DNA of 64,000 nt from Ianthella basta. Taxonomy: Eukaryota > Porifera > Demospongiae > Verongiida > Ianthellidae. The notes beneath the pieces are model-generated. The model was not told where the DNA came from, ran no database searches, and was given only the letters and a program-made list of their open reading frames with translations. Below, in pieces: positions 34,149-45,278 of this stretch (the first letter of the stretch is position 1; each line of letters starts with the position of its first letter). The stretch is from contig OZ025885.1 in NCBI GenBank assembly GCA_964019415.1, positions 4,112,120-4,176,119 on the forward strand. Reading direction: 5' to 3'. Made by a program: the position numbers and the translations under genes.

Positions 34149-36000
34149 GGATAAACAGCTATAATTAATTGCAGCTACAGCTACTTGATGACCTCTTAAA
34201 TGGTTTCATGATAGCAAAAGTGTGTATTTAATCATACTTTCTTGTGAATGGAGCAATGCCTGTGCATCATTTATGCATGATGTCAATTGAATGTGGTGCG
34301 CATGCATGTGTTCATCTCACTACATATAAAATGCACAAGCCTAGCGCTAACCATGCATATATGGACGTACGTACCAGACAAAGTACCATATAGTACCATA
34401 ACCTTGTTCTCCATGTTACTGTAATACTGATAGTGGGTGCTGTATCATTACACTTCAGTATTAAACTAGCAAAATCTAGCAGTAGCCATTAAAACCTGTG
34501 CATGCAATTAAGGGTATAGATGGTCTATGAAGCTATGCAGTCAATGGAAAGTAGTACTTAAAATAAAGGCTCTACCATTGAATTGGAAAGCTGATTTACA
34601 TTGTGAAGGAAAATCAGACCGGGGTACACTGTTAGCGCCCATTATCGCAAAAAGCAGTTAATGAGTTAGTGGGTCCAAATTTGAGTCCTTGAATAATTAT
34701 GCTTCTCTGTCTTCCTTTTAGCTGCAATTGTTTGTTTCCTACTAGCCCTCATTCAACCACACACCACCACTAACAACAGACATACAGTGCAAGCTATGTA
34801 CTCATAGTCCTACGTGAATAAGGTAAAGGACACCAGTACAAAATGTAATGGGTGATCGACAACCACTCCTCCAAAACTTACTTATCCATACACATTTAAA
34901 CTCTGTAGCAATGGAAAGCTATGCACCTTGCTCAGCCACAAACAGTCACAAACTGCATGCAGTGGTACAATTTGCTCCATTTTTTATCTCCCCACTAATC
35001 TTGTTGTGTTCACACGGAAACTGTCCTCTGTTCTGAAACCTGCTACATGCGCACACTGTGACAGGTTTTTAGACCACGAACGTTGTGTGTAGTTTTGTGT
35101 TTTCTATTTTGGTTGGATCTGGCATATACCTTGTTGGATAGTAGCCAGGTCACACAAATGTGCACATTTTGATTACAAATTTAATGAAGACACATGGAGC
35201 TACTCTATATAATGACAGATACACATTTCTTCATTAGCCACATCATTGCATTCTTGATTCAGAGTTTCAGTTCCTTAGTGCTAGAACTTGTAGTACTAGT
35301 AAGTTTCTCCAAGTTGACCTTTGAATAATTATGTGTACACTGCTGACCAACAGGTTCGATCCTCGTGCAATGCACACTTATAGCACAACCATGCAAACAC
35401 GGGATAGGCAAACATGTACTACCATACAGCAGGTAAATGTCTTAGAAGAACATTTCACAAGTTCATGCAAAGTGAATTATTCCATGGTTTTAACTGTGCA
35501 ATTGCCAATATTATTATGATTTTATACTGCACATTTTGCCTTTTTCAAATCATATTTTGAAAGATGACCAAAGAGTTATTTTCACAGGTATGCAAAATGT
35601 ACAGTTGCACGTACTGGTAAGACACTCTGAGCCACCTACCCAACTGAAAGCTACATAGAGGCTGCCATGTCTACAAGGACATATCAAATGTAGGTTAAGA
35701 GCTGCAGTATGCCAGAGGAAGCAGAAATTGCTGCTTCCTCTACTTCCGCTACTGAGTATATAAGCGATACTAAAGGTCAGGAAGGTGGTTGGGAATGTTC
35801 CGCAGAAGACTTCAAGGCACACACTGTGCCTGTTAGCAGTTTCAGCACATGTAGCAGCACAGCAAACAAAAGACATGTGCATCTGCGAAATCTTCGTGAA
35901 GTGAAAATTACACAAAATTGGACGCATCGCAAACATTGTGAACATCTAACCTAGCAAAACATTCCCACTATACTATAGAGTATAATTATTTATCAACCAA
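34149..36000. repeat. PLAC8 3'-flank block, duplicated at 49.9-51.3 and 61.2-62.3 kb
   Basis: Long collinear similarity is visible: AATGCACAAGCCTAGCGC (34329) recurs near 50119 and 61358, and ACACCACCACTAACAACAG (34760) recurs at 61791. GATGACCAAAGAGTTAT (35562) recurs at 50886. An open frame at 35709-35954 is broken in the 51-kb copy, so it is probably not a gene. Confidence 0.8.
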
Positions 36001-36098
36001 AAGCCATATCTTTGCCAGCCGAGCCCTATGGACATTAAGTTATTACACGTGGCCTGTATTGCTCAGTGAGTAAGTGCAGAGAAAAGGAAGAAGGAAGA

Positions 36099-36205
<107 letters not shown>

Positions 36206-36429
36206 GTGTGTGTGCTTTAGGCACATCATGTACATCATTGAAGGCATGTGTACACAATATACGCAAATGTGCATACCGCACATGCCCACACATCTAAGCT
36301 CCATACACAACACACTATGCAAACTCATGTCCACATGTAAACCATGTACTGTACATATATTAACACATATATATATTTCAGTATAGTCATAAACAAATCT
36401 ATCAATTTTTATCATCTGACTTTACAGGA

Positions 36430-36945
36430 AGCTTCATCTTTCCCAGACTGTCTTCAAGTGCCTCTCTTCCCATTGTCCGTCCTACCTATCTCTGCTCTTC
36501 TCTGGTCCAAACTCCTCTCATCACACTCAGTCGTACTCTTCTTGTCAACTCAACCTCCCACTCACAAGGTCATCTTTAGGTCATAGGTCATTCAGTTTTA
36601 CTGGCGCCTCTATGTGGAGATCACTCCCTGCGAACATCCGCGAGACGAAAAATTTCCAGGCTTTCTCTGCCAAGTGCGAAGATTTCCTCCTGGACTGACC
36701 TTTATGTGCATGCACAGTCATGATCTATTTTCCATTTTAATATTTTTATAACTGCTTGAATGAACCCAACAATGTAAATCCTCCATGCATGTCTTTACTT
36801 TTACATCATTTTGTCTCTTTGCTTTGTTTTGTACTGTGTTCCCTTTTCTTTTCCCCGTTTCTTTACTGGGCGCCTGGGAGAATAGCCTATGGCTAAAGGC
36901 TCCCAAGTCTAAATAATGATCCCCTGACCCTGACCCTGACAGGAC
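36430..36945 (+). mobile_element. 3' end of a CR1/L2-like LINE
   Basis: A plus-strand frame ending at 36699 reads LTRSSLGHRSFSFTGAS, then MWRSLPANIRETKNFQAF and CEDFLLD-stop. This is the typical C-terminus of CR1/L2-clade reverse transcriptases. The 3' UTR follows, with a CTGGGAGAATAGCC / GGCTAAAGGCTCCCA hairpin and a terminal CCCTGA hexamer repeat at about 36923-36940, as expected for this group. The 5' part is missing. The 5' boundary is approximate. Confidence 0.75.
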
Positions 36946-37197
36946 GAAATCAAGTACATTTTATGTAATTATGACAACCATATTGTATACCTCCTTACTC
37001 AGTTTTATTCATTTAGACATCACTTCATATTGAATTGACACCAATTCATGACCGATCATCAACCCATGCTTTAACTAACTGGCATCATATAATCTATGTA
37101 CCAGACTCTTATGTGTTTTGTGTTTTGTGTGTACAATGATCAAGCCTCCTCTGTTGGCTGAGCAGCCTCTGCATGCATGCATGCTGTTTGTCACTTT

Positions 37198-37200
37198 AAT

Positions 37201-37267
<67 letters not shown>
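37198..37267. repeat. (TAA)n microsatellite
   Basis: About 70 bp of an ATA/TAA trinucleotide run; the poly-Ile frames over it are artefacts. Confidence 0.98.
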
Positions 37268-37271
<4 letters not shown>

Positions 37272-37856
37272 TATACAAGCACAATCACTATGGGGTTATA
37301 AATAGGCAGTGTATATGGCAATGGTGTTACCACTGGAAGCATAACATGAAGCTATAAATTATGTAGAATAATGAATCAATTAGCAACTGTGTCAAATAAT
37401 TAAAAAGCTGCTCTTATATTCTGAGAATAGTTACCAGCAGTGATAATTTGGAGAATTTGGGTTCAAGCTGCAGGTATTGGATAATACAGTATGGCAGTGC
37501 TGTGTATGCATATAGTTCAGGATGGTGGTGATTTTGTATGTTCTAAAGCATTGGAGAAGTAGCACTATCCCTGTGCAGGATTAATTTAAAACAGGCGAGC
37601 AATGCTTCCCATGAGAAAGTGTGGGTTGTATACTATATACGTGGAGGAAGCACCCTTCACATTCTTTTTGCCATCTTCTCAAGGCTCTGTAGCTAGGTCA
37701 TGAATGAGGTGGAGTAGAGTATACTCATTCTATCATTACTACTGTACAATGCTTTCAATTTGTTGTAGCCATTCCATTTCTGGCTAGAAAGCCATGCAAG
37801 GAAGATTTACCAAGCTTATTGGGCCTTGAATAAACATGTAGAGGTCGCAACATTAA

Positions 37857-38823
37857 CCCTTTAGCGTGCATGAGCCACTATAGTGGCTTTGCTATAATTA
37901 TATGCAAACGTTCGCGCGGTAGTTAGTTTTCCCGATTTTGTTCGTGCTTGGTATACGTGTTCTATGAATCGTCTTTACCTCATTTGTACAGTTGCAGAGA
38001 CATACATTCAACATAAAAGAAGATACAGGCAAGTGAAAGTTTAGTTATACTGAGGTATACAAAGAGAATACGGAGAAACGCAGAAAAACGTCACCAGTTT
38101 GAGTGAAAAAATGGCGGACGCAAACGGCGAAAGCTTCGAATTTTGGCTTGAAACTGGCGAATCCAAAAGTCTGCACACAAACAGCTGAACCCATTCGATC
38201 AAGCATCCAGGCAGAGTAGCAGCATTCATTGTTGAGTGCCAGCCTCACAACAGATACTGCGCTGGCCCAGATTTTTGTTTGATGGAAGGAAGCTGTCTTG
38301 AATTTGTGCAGTTGGCAGCGCTTCTAGCGAAGGAAGAGCTGATTACCTCGTGGAACAGTGACTGGACATTAGCTCGTAGTTAGGTACCTTCTCTATCATC
38401 CTGAACCACAGATTTCAGCCATTCGTCTTCCCCAAGTGAGCCACCAAAGCATTTCGTGCGTTTGTTTTACCTCCCGTCTTCCTTGTTGGCTCCGTTTGAC
38501 GATCACCGTGAGCATACTGCGGTAGTTGAGTTCTGTTATGGTACGATTTTGATGCTGCAGCATTGGAATCGTGCGTGAACCACGCAACTAACCGCTTGTA
38601 GAAAGTTGCCGCGGATTCGCTGCGCAAAACTGTCAGGCAAGAATCTTGGTGCTCCGATGAAGGTATGATATCCGAGCCTACCAACGATACGTAGCAATTG
38701 CAGACAGGAGCTTGCTTTGCGCTACGACGATCTGTTTAAATATGTAATTTTCCAAGCCACTATAGTGGCTCATGCACGTTTATACGCATATGGAAACTGA
38801 GTAACGTGAACGGAAAGGGGGCA
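37857..38823. mobile_element. piggyBac-like element flanked by TTAA
   Basis: TTAA at 37853-37856 and 38824-38827 flanks about 967 bp that begins CCCTTTAG and ends GGAAAGGGGGCA. A 25-bp inverted repeat (CGTGCATGAGCCACTATAGT plus GGCTT) lies 8 bp inside the left end (37865-37889) and about 45 bp inside the right end (38754-38778). That asymmetry recalls the internal repeats of piggyBac. The surrounding sequence is a diverged duplicate of 26.4-27.5 kb, where the insertion is absent. Internal frames are short and unrecognised, so the element is probably non-autonomous. Confidence 0.72.
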
Positions 38824-39523
38824 TTAACTGTTTGCAATCATGAAAAATTTGTACATGGGACATCTGGCTAGTTTCCTGTCATGACCATGCATGGAGCTGT
38901 CCCACTATTCTAGACCAGTCCTGTGATGTTATGCATATGTGCACTGAAATCATTTGAAAATTGTGCGATGTTCTGTATGCTGTACCCTCTGATGTGCACA
39001 CATGAACAGGGTTCCTTGAGCTACGTACATGCAGTGGGCATAAGCCCTTTGGAATGGCTGAACTGGCTGCAGGAGCATGCTATATTTAAAGTACACAGGA
39101 TGATTAGGGTTGTCTTGCCATTGACAGCAAAATTAACAGCAATTTGACAAGAGACAGATCTTGTTGCTGGATCACAGAAATCCACTTTGTCATCACTGCA
39201 TGGCATGTGTTTCATTATTCAGTTAAAGCATGTCTCCTCTGCAGGAAGTAGCCTGATGTATATACATAATATATTAAGTTATTCAGTTCTATATTCATTA
39301 TGCTTGTAGAATACTATTGCTCAATAGTAAGAACAGTACTGGAATGCATATGCACACAACGATTTAATTGGGTGATCTTGTAAAGCAACATAGGGTATAC
39401 ATATAATATCTGCATGGATGCCCTATTTTATGTAAGAGTGCTTTCTGGTACTGTATGTAATAAAGTATATATTTGCATTGTACAAGTACTAGTGCGCATT
39501 TAATTTGCTGTGTAATTTCATAG

Positions 39524-39643
39524 GGCAGCCACTTTGGGATTGCCCATATATTTACTACTGTTGCTGGTGCTCACTATATAGCTCAAGAGGCCCATGAAGT
39601 GCAGAACATCAGTGGGCAATCCATATGCATGGCCAGGGAGTGA
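39524..39643 (+). pseudogene. PLAC8 exon 3 relic
   Basis: ATTTCATAGGGCAGCCACTTT followed by GCTCAAGAGGCCCATGAAGT and GGCCAGGGAGTGA aligns with PLAC8 exon 3. A deletion after the first four codons and a TATATAG insertion destroy the frame. Exons 1 and 2 are absent. The preceding 2 kb is a diverged copy of the 5' flank of copy 2, interrupted by the piggyBac-like element. Confidence 0.85.
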
Positions 39644-39827
39644 GCTCAAGTGCAGCAATTGCTTAATATACAGCTAAACGACCTCTTCAGTGGTTTCATC
39701 ACAAAAATTAATGATTTTGCATTAATTGGTACTTTCTTTGAACAGTGAACATAAGTGTCCGTACATGTGCTTGTATCTTAGCCATGTTGCTACAACCATA
39801 TTACGTAGAAGAGATCTATAAGAGATA

Positions 39828-40083
39828 GAAATAATAAAAATTTTCTACAAAAATTGTAAGGATGTAGGGATGGCATAAAAAGAACAGAAACAAGTAAAGG
39901 CTGTTACACAGTGGAGCATTAACCATGGTCCCTACATGCAAGAATGTCGCACCGTATAGTCCTACACCCTTGAATGTAGGGACGATGGTTAATGCTCCAC
40001 TGTGTAACAGCCTTTACTTGTTTCTGTTCTTTTTATGCCATCCCTACAGCCTTACAATTTTTGTAGAAAAATTTTATTATTTC
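39828..40083. repeat. Long foldback, about 110-bp arms
   Basis: 39828-39937 and 39975-40083 are reverse complements with only a few differences, around a 37-bp spacer. A transcript would form a long near-perfect double strand. No target duplication was identified. The type of element is unknown. Confidence 0.93.
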
Positions 40084-40199
40084 TAGTTTCTGTACTTTTT
40101 ATAGTGGACAGCTAAGCTGAAGCAACACACTTAGTCTCAACCTTAGGGCATTGGTGCAGGCATTATACCTCATTTCTGTAATCCTGAAGCTCAAGGTGT

Positions 40200-41100
40200 G
40201 GGCTAGCACCTAGGTTCCGCGCTAACCCAGCGAGAAACGGCGACCGGAAGCCAACCGTGGCGAGGAAATGCACGCACGACCACGAAAGTCCTTCAAACGG
40301 CGCGCAAGCTAACTGCTGCAGCTGCTAACAATGGCACTAGTCACTCCGGTTTCATCCGGTTTAATTACGTAATTAGAAAATGGCGTCCGTCCCGCTTGGC
40401 CAAGTAACACGGCAGGAGTCGTGGCAAGCGCCGTCTTCCGCGCTAACTCGCGCCGCCTTCTAACCTACAAAGGAATGCAGCCAGACAAAAATGGTGCAAT
40501 ATGGTGTGTGAAGTATTCTCCTGGTCTCTCTGGTTCGTGCGCTACGGCTGTCAAAGAAGAATAAGAAGAAGAAGAAGACGAAACGTGGGAAATGTCGAGG
40601 GCGCTATCTACGTGTAGGCGCACCTTCGCTGTTAAGTAAGGTTATATATGTGCACTGTTTAGTCCCCGCTTCGTCATGGTAAGCTTCGTTCGCCGGTTTT
40701 CGGTCCTGTTCAGGAGTAGCGCGACTTTTCGTTTGTATTACAGCATACAAACAACCACTGCCATCCCTACATAGACAGCACTACCGTGCTGTCTGATACG
40801 AGAGATATAGATCTTTCTACATGAAAGTGCATTTTGCCCAGAAGTCAGGTGACTGTGCACTACACAACCCACACCAATACTAGTACTAGGGTTGTCCATA
40901 TATGTAGCTAGATAAATGCTGGTGGTTATTGTATGATTGTATGTATGTTCTAGTATGTTGGAAAGTATATATTGCTATTCCTGTACACGTGTGCAGGGCT
41001 CAAAACAAGAAACGAGGTCTTGCATGAAGAAGTGTCCAACAAACTATGCACTACCATCACTGCACAGTACAGGCAATTGCAATTGGCAATACTTACCTAG
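40200..41100. other. GC-richer unassigned segment, then unique spacer
   Basis: 40200-40720 is clearly richer in G+C than its surroundings. It repeats the motif TTCCGCGCTAAC (about 40213 and 40437) and contains GAAGAAGAAGAAGACG. It may be an inserted element or an old promoter/CpG-rich stretch. No open frame with recognisable content was seen. Confidence 0.35.
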
Positions 41101-41404
41101 TATTAACTTTTAAGAATATTAGTATATATATACAAAGAATGCGAGGACCACCAATACCATCACTGCAAGTGGAGTACTAGCTAACAGAATATCCAACAGG
41201 CAGTGTACAGATATGCACAGCACATATGGTGTCATACATTAATTAATTAGCACAAGTAACACTGCATGCAAAGATATCTACATAATGAACGCTACGTATA
41301 ATATTATGGCACTGTTATAAGTATGCCATAAACAGTCTAGAGACTAAGATGATAACTAAGAATTCAAGGCTAATGGTTTATACATGGCAGTCACTACTGA
41401 GAGT

Positions 41405-44283
41405 CTACTTTTTGCCTGTCCCTACTATCCAATGATATGCTGCACTGACTGAACCCACTGTGGCATCTTTGCCAGGCACAGCCTCTGGCATCTTGTTGTA
41501 TGCCCACTGACAGGCAGCCACTGTGGCATCTTTGCCAGGCACAGCCTCTGGCATCTTGTTGTATGCCCACTGACAGGCAGCCACTGTGGCATCTTTGCCA
41601 GGCACAGCCTCTGGCATCTTGTTGTATGCCCACTGACAGGCAGCCACTGTGGCATCTTTGCCAGGCACAGCCTCTGGCATCTTGTTGTATGCCCACTGAC
41701 AGGCAGCCACTGTGGCATCTTTGCCAGGCACAGCCTCTGGCATCTTGTTGTATGCCCACTGACAGGCAGCCACTCTGGCATCTTTGGCTTCTTCTAGTTT
41801 CCAGTGTATGTATATTGATAGAAGCTTGCGTCTGATTGCCTTTTTTGTCACTTTGTATATACTCCACAACCTATCTCGTTTCACTGGATCTGACAGGCCT
41901 AAACTGCCCCAAACCACACCACCAAACATGCCAGTGTACACCAGGGAACCAGCCACTCCTCCTTCAATAGCCAGGACAGGAAAGAATAATATAAGTGCAA
42001 ACACATTAGCATAAAAATATACAGTATGACACCATTATAATATGCCACTTTGTAGATTGCAAAGACTAAGTTCAGCTAATTGAGCATAGTTCTAAAAGCA
42101 CTGTAGGTAGTCTCGCACGCCAGCCCCTATTTCCCCTATTGTGCAATTGCAGACAAATAGGGTCTGGTAAATTTCACCAGGTACTTGTGGCCATGCCAAA
42201 ATCTTGGCAGAGCCAATCAGATGGCACAGTGGCCAATTAGCATGTTACGTCACACCTGCAATTGGGGATCGAGTAGAATAGTCTCACGTGTCCTAACTAC
42301 GCTGTGTTGAAAGATCTATGGTTGTTGTAATGGAGCTGAAGACAGTACTTGTGAGGGTAGCCAGTCAGATGGGGTACATGGAGCTTTGACCGAAGCAGGA
42401 AAAGGTGGTCATGAACTTGGTACGCATGAGTCATGTTCTTGTAAGTCTCCCCACAGGTAACGGCAATTCCCTTTGTTACAGTAAACTGCCAGGGGTGTTC
42501 AACGAGGTGTGCTGCCTGCTGGGCTTATCCATTCCACACACAAGGTCGACAAAGGAACGATTCAGGGTGGAACAGAGTTTCAGATGCTGGTGTCCAAACT
42601 TCCCAACAAACTCCTGCAGAATTGCCACCACGTGCATCAAGGAAGTGCCATGAAATTTTCTGCACCGGTCTGTGCTCTTCAGCGTACACTGACAGAGCGA
42701 CAAACATCCATTCTGACTAAGTCGATTGCACGAAACACAACTACACACCATCCCTTCTCGAAACACATAGGTGAGACATTATGGTATGTGCTATGACATC
42801 GCGCAATAATTGCATTCCAACGTGCCACGAGTACCTGGCAAAAGTCACCAGACGTTCCTTCCCCCTCTCCACCCAAGAAACCACAGGAATGGCTGGTGCG
42901 CGAGACTACACTGTAGGAACCACAGTTTCAAGTGGCAGATGTCTGCACTGAAAACTGGTTGCAACCATTCTGCATTTATACTAATTCAATATTTTGACTA
43001 TTCAAAGGCTATGAAATAGGCCCTGGCCTGCAGCTGCTATTCCAGAAAATATACCTCAAAATCAGCTCATAGTCATAGTTGTGCAATCTGGACACAGTCT
43101 ACACTTTAGCATAGACTTACGTCTTCTCGTTCTAGCCACTGTGAGTCCGAGCAAGGCAGATGCTGCTGTAGCACCATACAGCACCTCCTGCGTCTTACGG
43201 AGCTCCAGCAAACCTAGCAATGAGGACAAAGATATTGTTACCAGCTCACAGTGGGTACAGATCATGTTGCAAAGAGCATAATCTGAATCACAGAGTTGTG
43301 ATGCATACAGTAGACAGTCATTGCCACACTTTGCCTATACAGTATGAGCATTTTTGAGTCACACTCACACACATGCAAGCACACATACATCTAAATTGTG
43401 TACTATTACTTTTTGGTTTTGAGGTGCGCTCTGACTCCGGTGATCTGTTGAACCTCCAAAAGCTTTTCTACATGTTTAGAGAGGTATATACATACTCAGT
43501 TACATGTACATCAATCATGCAGTAAGGGGACACATATGCATGGAAATGTCATGGACTCATGCAAAACATGGGTGAGTGTGAGTCCTGTGAGAAAGCACAT
43601 TATTCAAATCCAAAGGTGTAGTTATCCTTCCCAATTGCCCAGAATGCACAGCAAGTTTGAATATAACAATATATGACAAATGGAAGGCAACCAACAGACC
43701 ACCCGTACATGGCACTGATATAACTGAGGCCCGGTTTACATAATGTTTTCATTCGTATACAAAACCTACTCAGGATAGCGTATTGTATTCACAACATTTC
43801 AACTAAGACGATTATGCTGGAACACAAGACGACAAAAGCAGAAGAAAATGTCAAAAGACTGGAAATATGATCAAGACTATAGACTGAAATATCCATTCTA
43901 ATAAGCTCAAAGACAGCCGAAGCTGAAAAGAACCATGTTTAATCATCACATCTGTACAATGTGACACTAATTTTGAAAAGATCAAGTTACATACTTCTTC
44001 ACATTTGAAACAACCACTTTCCAGATTGTTTCATCATTTATATGCAAACAGAAGGCGTAAACGCAACAGAAGTGGTTCCAGATTGTTTCATCATTTGTAT
44101 GTAAACAGAAGGCATAAACGAAACAGAGGTGGTTCGTGTTCCAATGAAACCAGGCCTGAAAGTGGTTGAAGAGCTTTACACTTGCATATTTGCTTGCATA
44201 GCGGCATTACTGACTTTTCATTTAAATGTTGCGAACTTTGCAACATCTTACCTGCGAATGTGATTTTCTAAGTGTCCTGCCAT
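41405..44283 (-). CDS. Two-TM small-protein family, member 1, with expanded C-terminal repeat
   Basis: Proposed exons: 44283-44252 (MAGHLENHIR), 43462-43410, 43213-43121 and 41961-41405, giving 244 aa. Junctions are GT-AG and in phase if exon 2 uses the AG inside AAAAGC; with the upstream TAG acceptor the frame breaks. The core reads LLELRKTQEVLYGATAASAL, then VARTRRR, then a glycine-rich hydrophobic GVAGSLVYTGMFGGVVWG and LSDPVKRDRLW. The tail holds five 21-residue repeats (KDATVAACQWAYNKMPEAVP plus G). I do not recognise the family. Two short hydrophobic segments and a basic loop suggest a small hairpin membrane protein. Exon 1 is the weakest part: it was chosen because HIR matches HLR of the 45.3-kb paralogue. 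Intron 3 contains a MULE-like insertion and intron 1 a TIR element. Confidence 0.62.
41463..41777 (-). repeat. Coding minisatellite, five 63-bp units
   Basis: GCATCTTTGCCAGGCACAGC begins the unit at 41463, 41526, 41589, 41652 and 41715, exactly 63 bp apart, and a diverged start follows at 41778. The units are essentially identical. Since 63 is a multiple of three the array stays in frame, giving 21 residues per unit. The 53.4-kb paralogue has about one and a half diverged equivalents. Confidence 0.97.
42108..42908. mobile_element. MULE-like element with 9-bp TSD carrying a helicase-like fragment
   Basis: The ends are TAGTCTCGCACGCCAGCCCC and GGCTGGTGCGCGAGACTA, i.e. inverted termini. The flanks CACTGTAGG at 42099-42107 and 42909-42917 are identical 9-bp target duplications. 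Inside, a plus-strand frame near 42448-42500 reads VSLPTGNGNSLCY followed by LPGVFNEV. This resembles the Walker A region of RecQ-like helicases (LPTGxGKSLCY) with Lys lost to Asn. No transposase was seen, so the element is non-autonomous and has captured a gene fragment. It sits in intron 3 of the 41.4-kb gene. Confidence 0.8.
43728..44158. mobile_element. TIR element candidate with internal 56-bp duplication
   Basis: The left end TGAGGCCCGGTTTACATAAT and the reverse complement of the right end (CAGGCCTGGTTTCATTGGAA) match imperfectly. Inside, two adjacent 56-bp copies (44024-44135) begin CAGATTGTTTCATCATTT. A hAT-like MITE is possible, but no clear target duplication was found. Confidence 0.5.
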
Positions 44284-44299
44284 AGTTTCCTGCGCATTG

Positions 44300-45278
44300 T
44301 CATGTACATTGCGATGGAACCAATCACATTTGATGTCTTTGTGTCATTGCCGACTAGATAGCCCAGCAACACCTTGGTCCCACACACTGATGTAGCACTG
44401 AGTGTGCAGTAAGTTGAATACAGTGAAAAACTGTAACTGCATAATTATACAGCTCTGCTTGCAAGAGACCACCAGAAGGCTTCTTTGGTGCTTAAAATGC
44501 TTTCACTGCGAAAAGAACCCCTGATTTCAGTCTTTACATAGACACGGACCAATAATTGATTGATTTTCATGCCTTAACTTCAAAGCTTCAGATCCAAGAT
44601 GGCCGCAATTCGGTCCACTATTGGCTTTGAGTTCTGGCTTTGAGCTAACTTTGAGTTCTGTAGGAACTCAGCGGCGACGATCTGAAGGCTCAGGTATTTG
44701 AGGGACCGATGTTGGGACCAGGAATCAAAGCAAGAGAATTCCTCCTCAAGAGGTTGGCAAAGGGCAGCAACTATGTAAACTGAGACCAGATCGGCTGACT
44801 GTTCTCCGTACGCTGAAGACGTGGCAACAGTTCGGGCTTCGCTGTCGATAGAGTTCAGTTGTTGTAGCTGTTTCTAGATTAAAATGGCTTAGCTTGAGAG
44901 TATGCAACAGTCGACTTGCGCATAGATCACTAGAAGGGTGTTTATCTCTGACAGCAACCTGGAAGACCTTTTAAACGGCACAGCCCAGCGTAGGTGATGG
45001 GCTGACATACTTAAACAGCTTATAATTTGATTATGGGGTACAGAATATAGCCAAAAAGTATTGGAAATGCTGATTTTGTGTTGCCAATAAGCATTGGTCT
45101 CATCAATTAATTACGTAACACCTCTAGTGCAACACCTTTTGGCTACTTTTCTGTCTTCCATAACTGGCTCAGGGAAGAAGTAATCGACTCCAAACTTCAG
45201 ATATGCATTTCAGGCCCCTAAATCAACCACTGCACTGAAAATTATGCAGGATTGATTTCGACACGTGAGCCACTCTTA
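44300..45278. other. Intergenic between two-TM members 1 and 2
   Basis: 44560-44830 is GC-richer and contains GATGGCCGCAATTCGG and a doubled TTTGAGTTCTG motif. It is not present in the corresponding spacer of the 53-56 kb unit, so it is probably an insertion of unknown type. No gene was seen. Confidence 0.35.

Noticed and set aside
35709..35954. 81-codon plus-strand gene
   Set aside because: The duplicate near 51.05 kb is frame-disrupted and no domain is recognisable.
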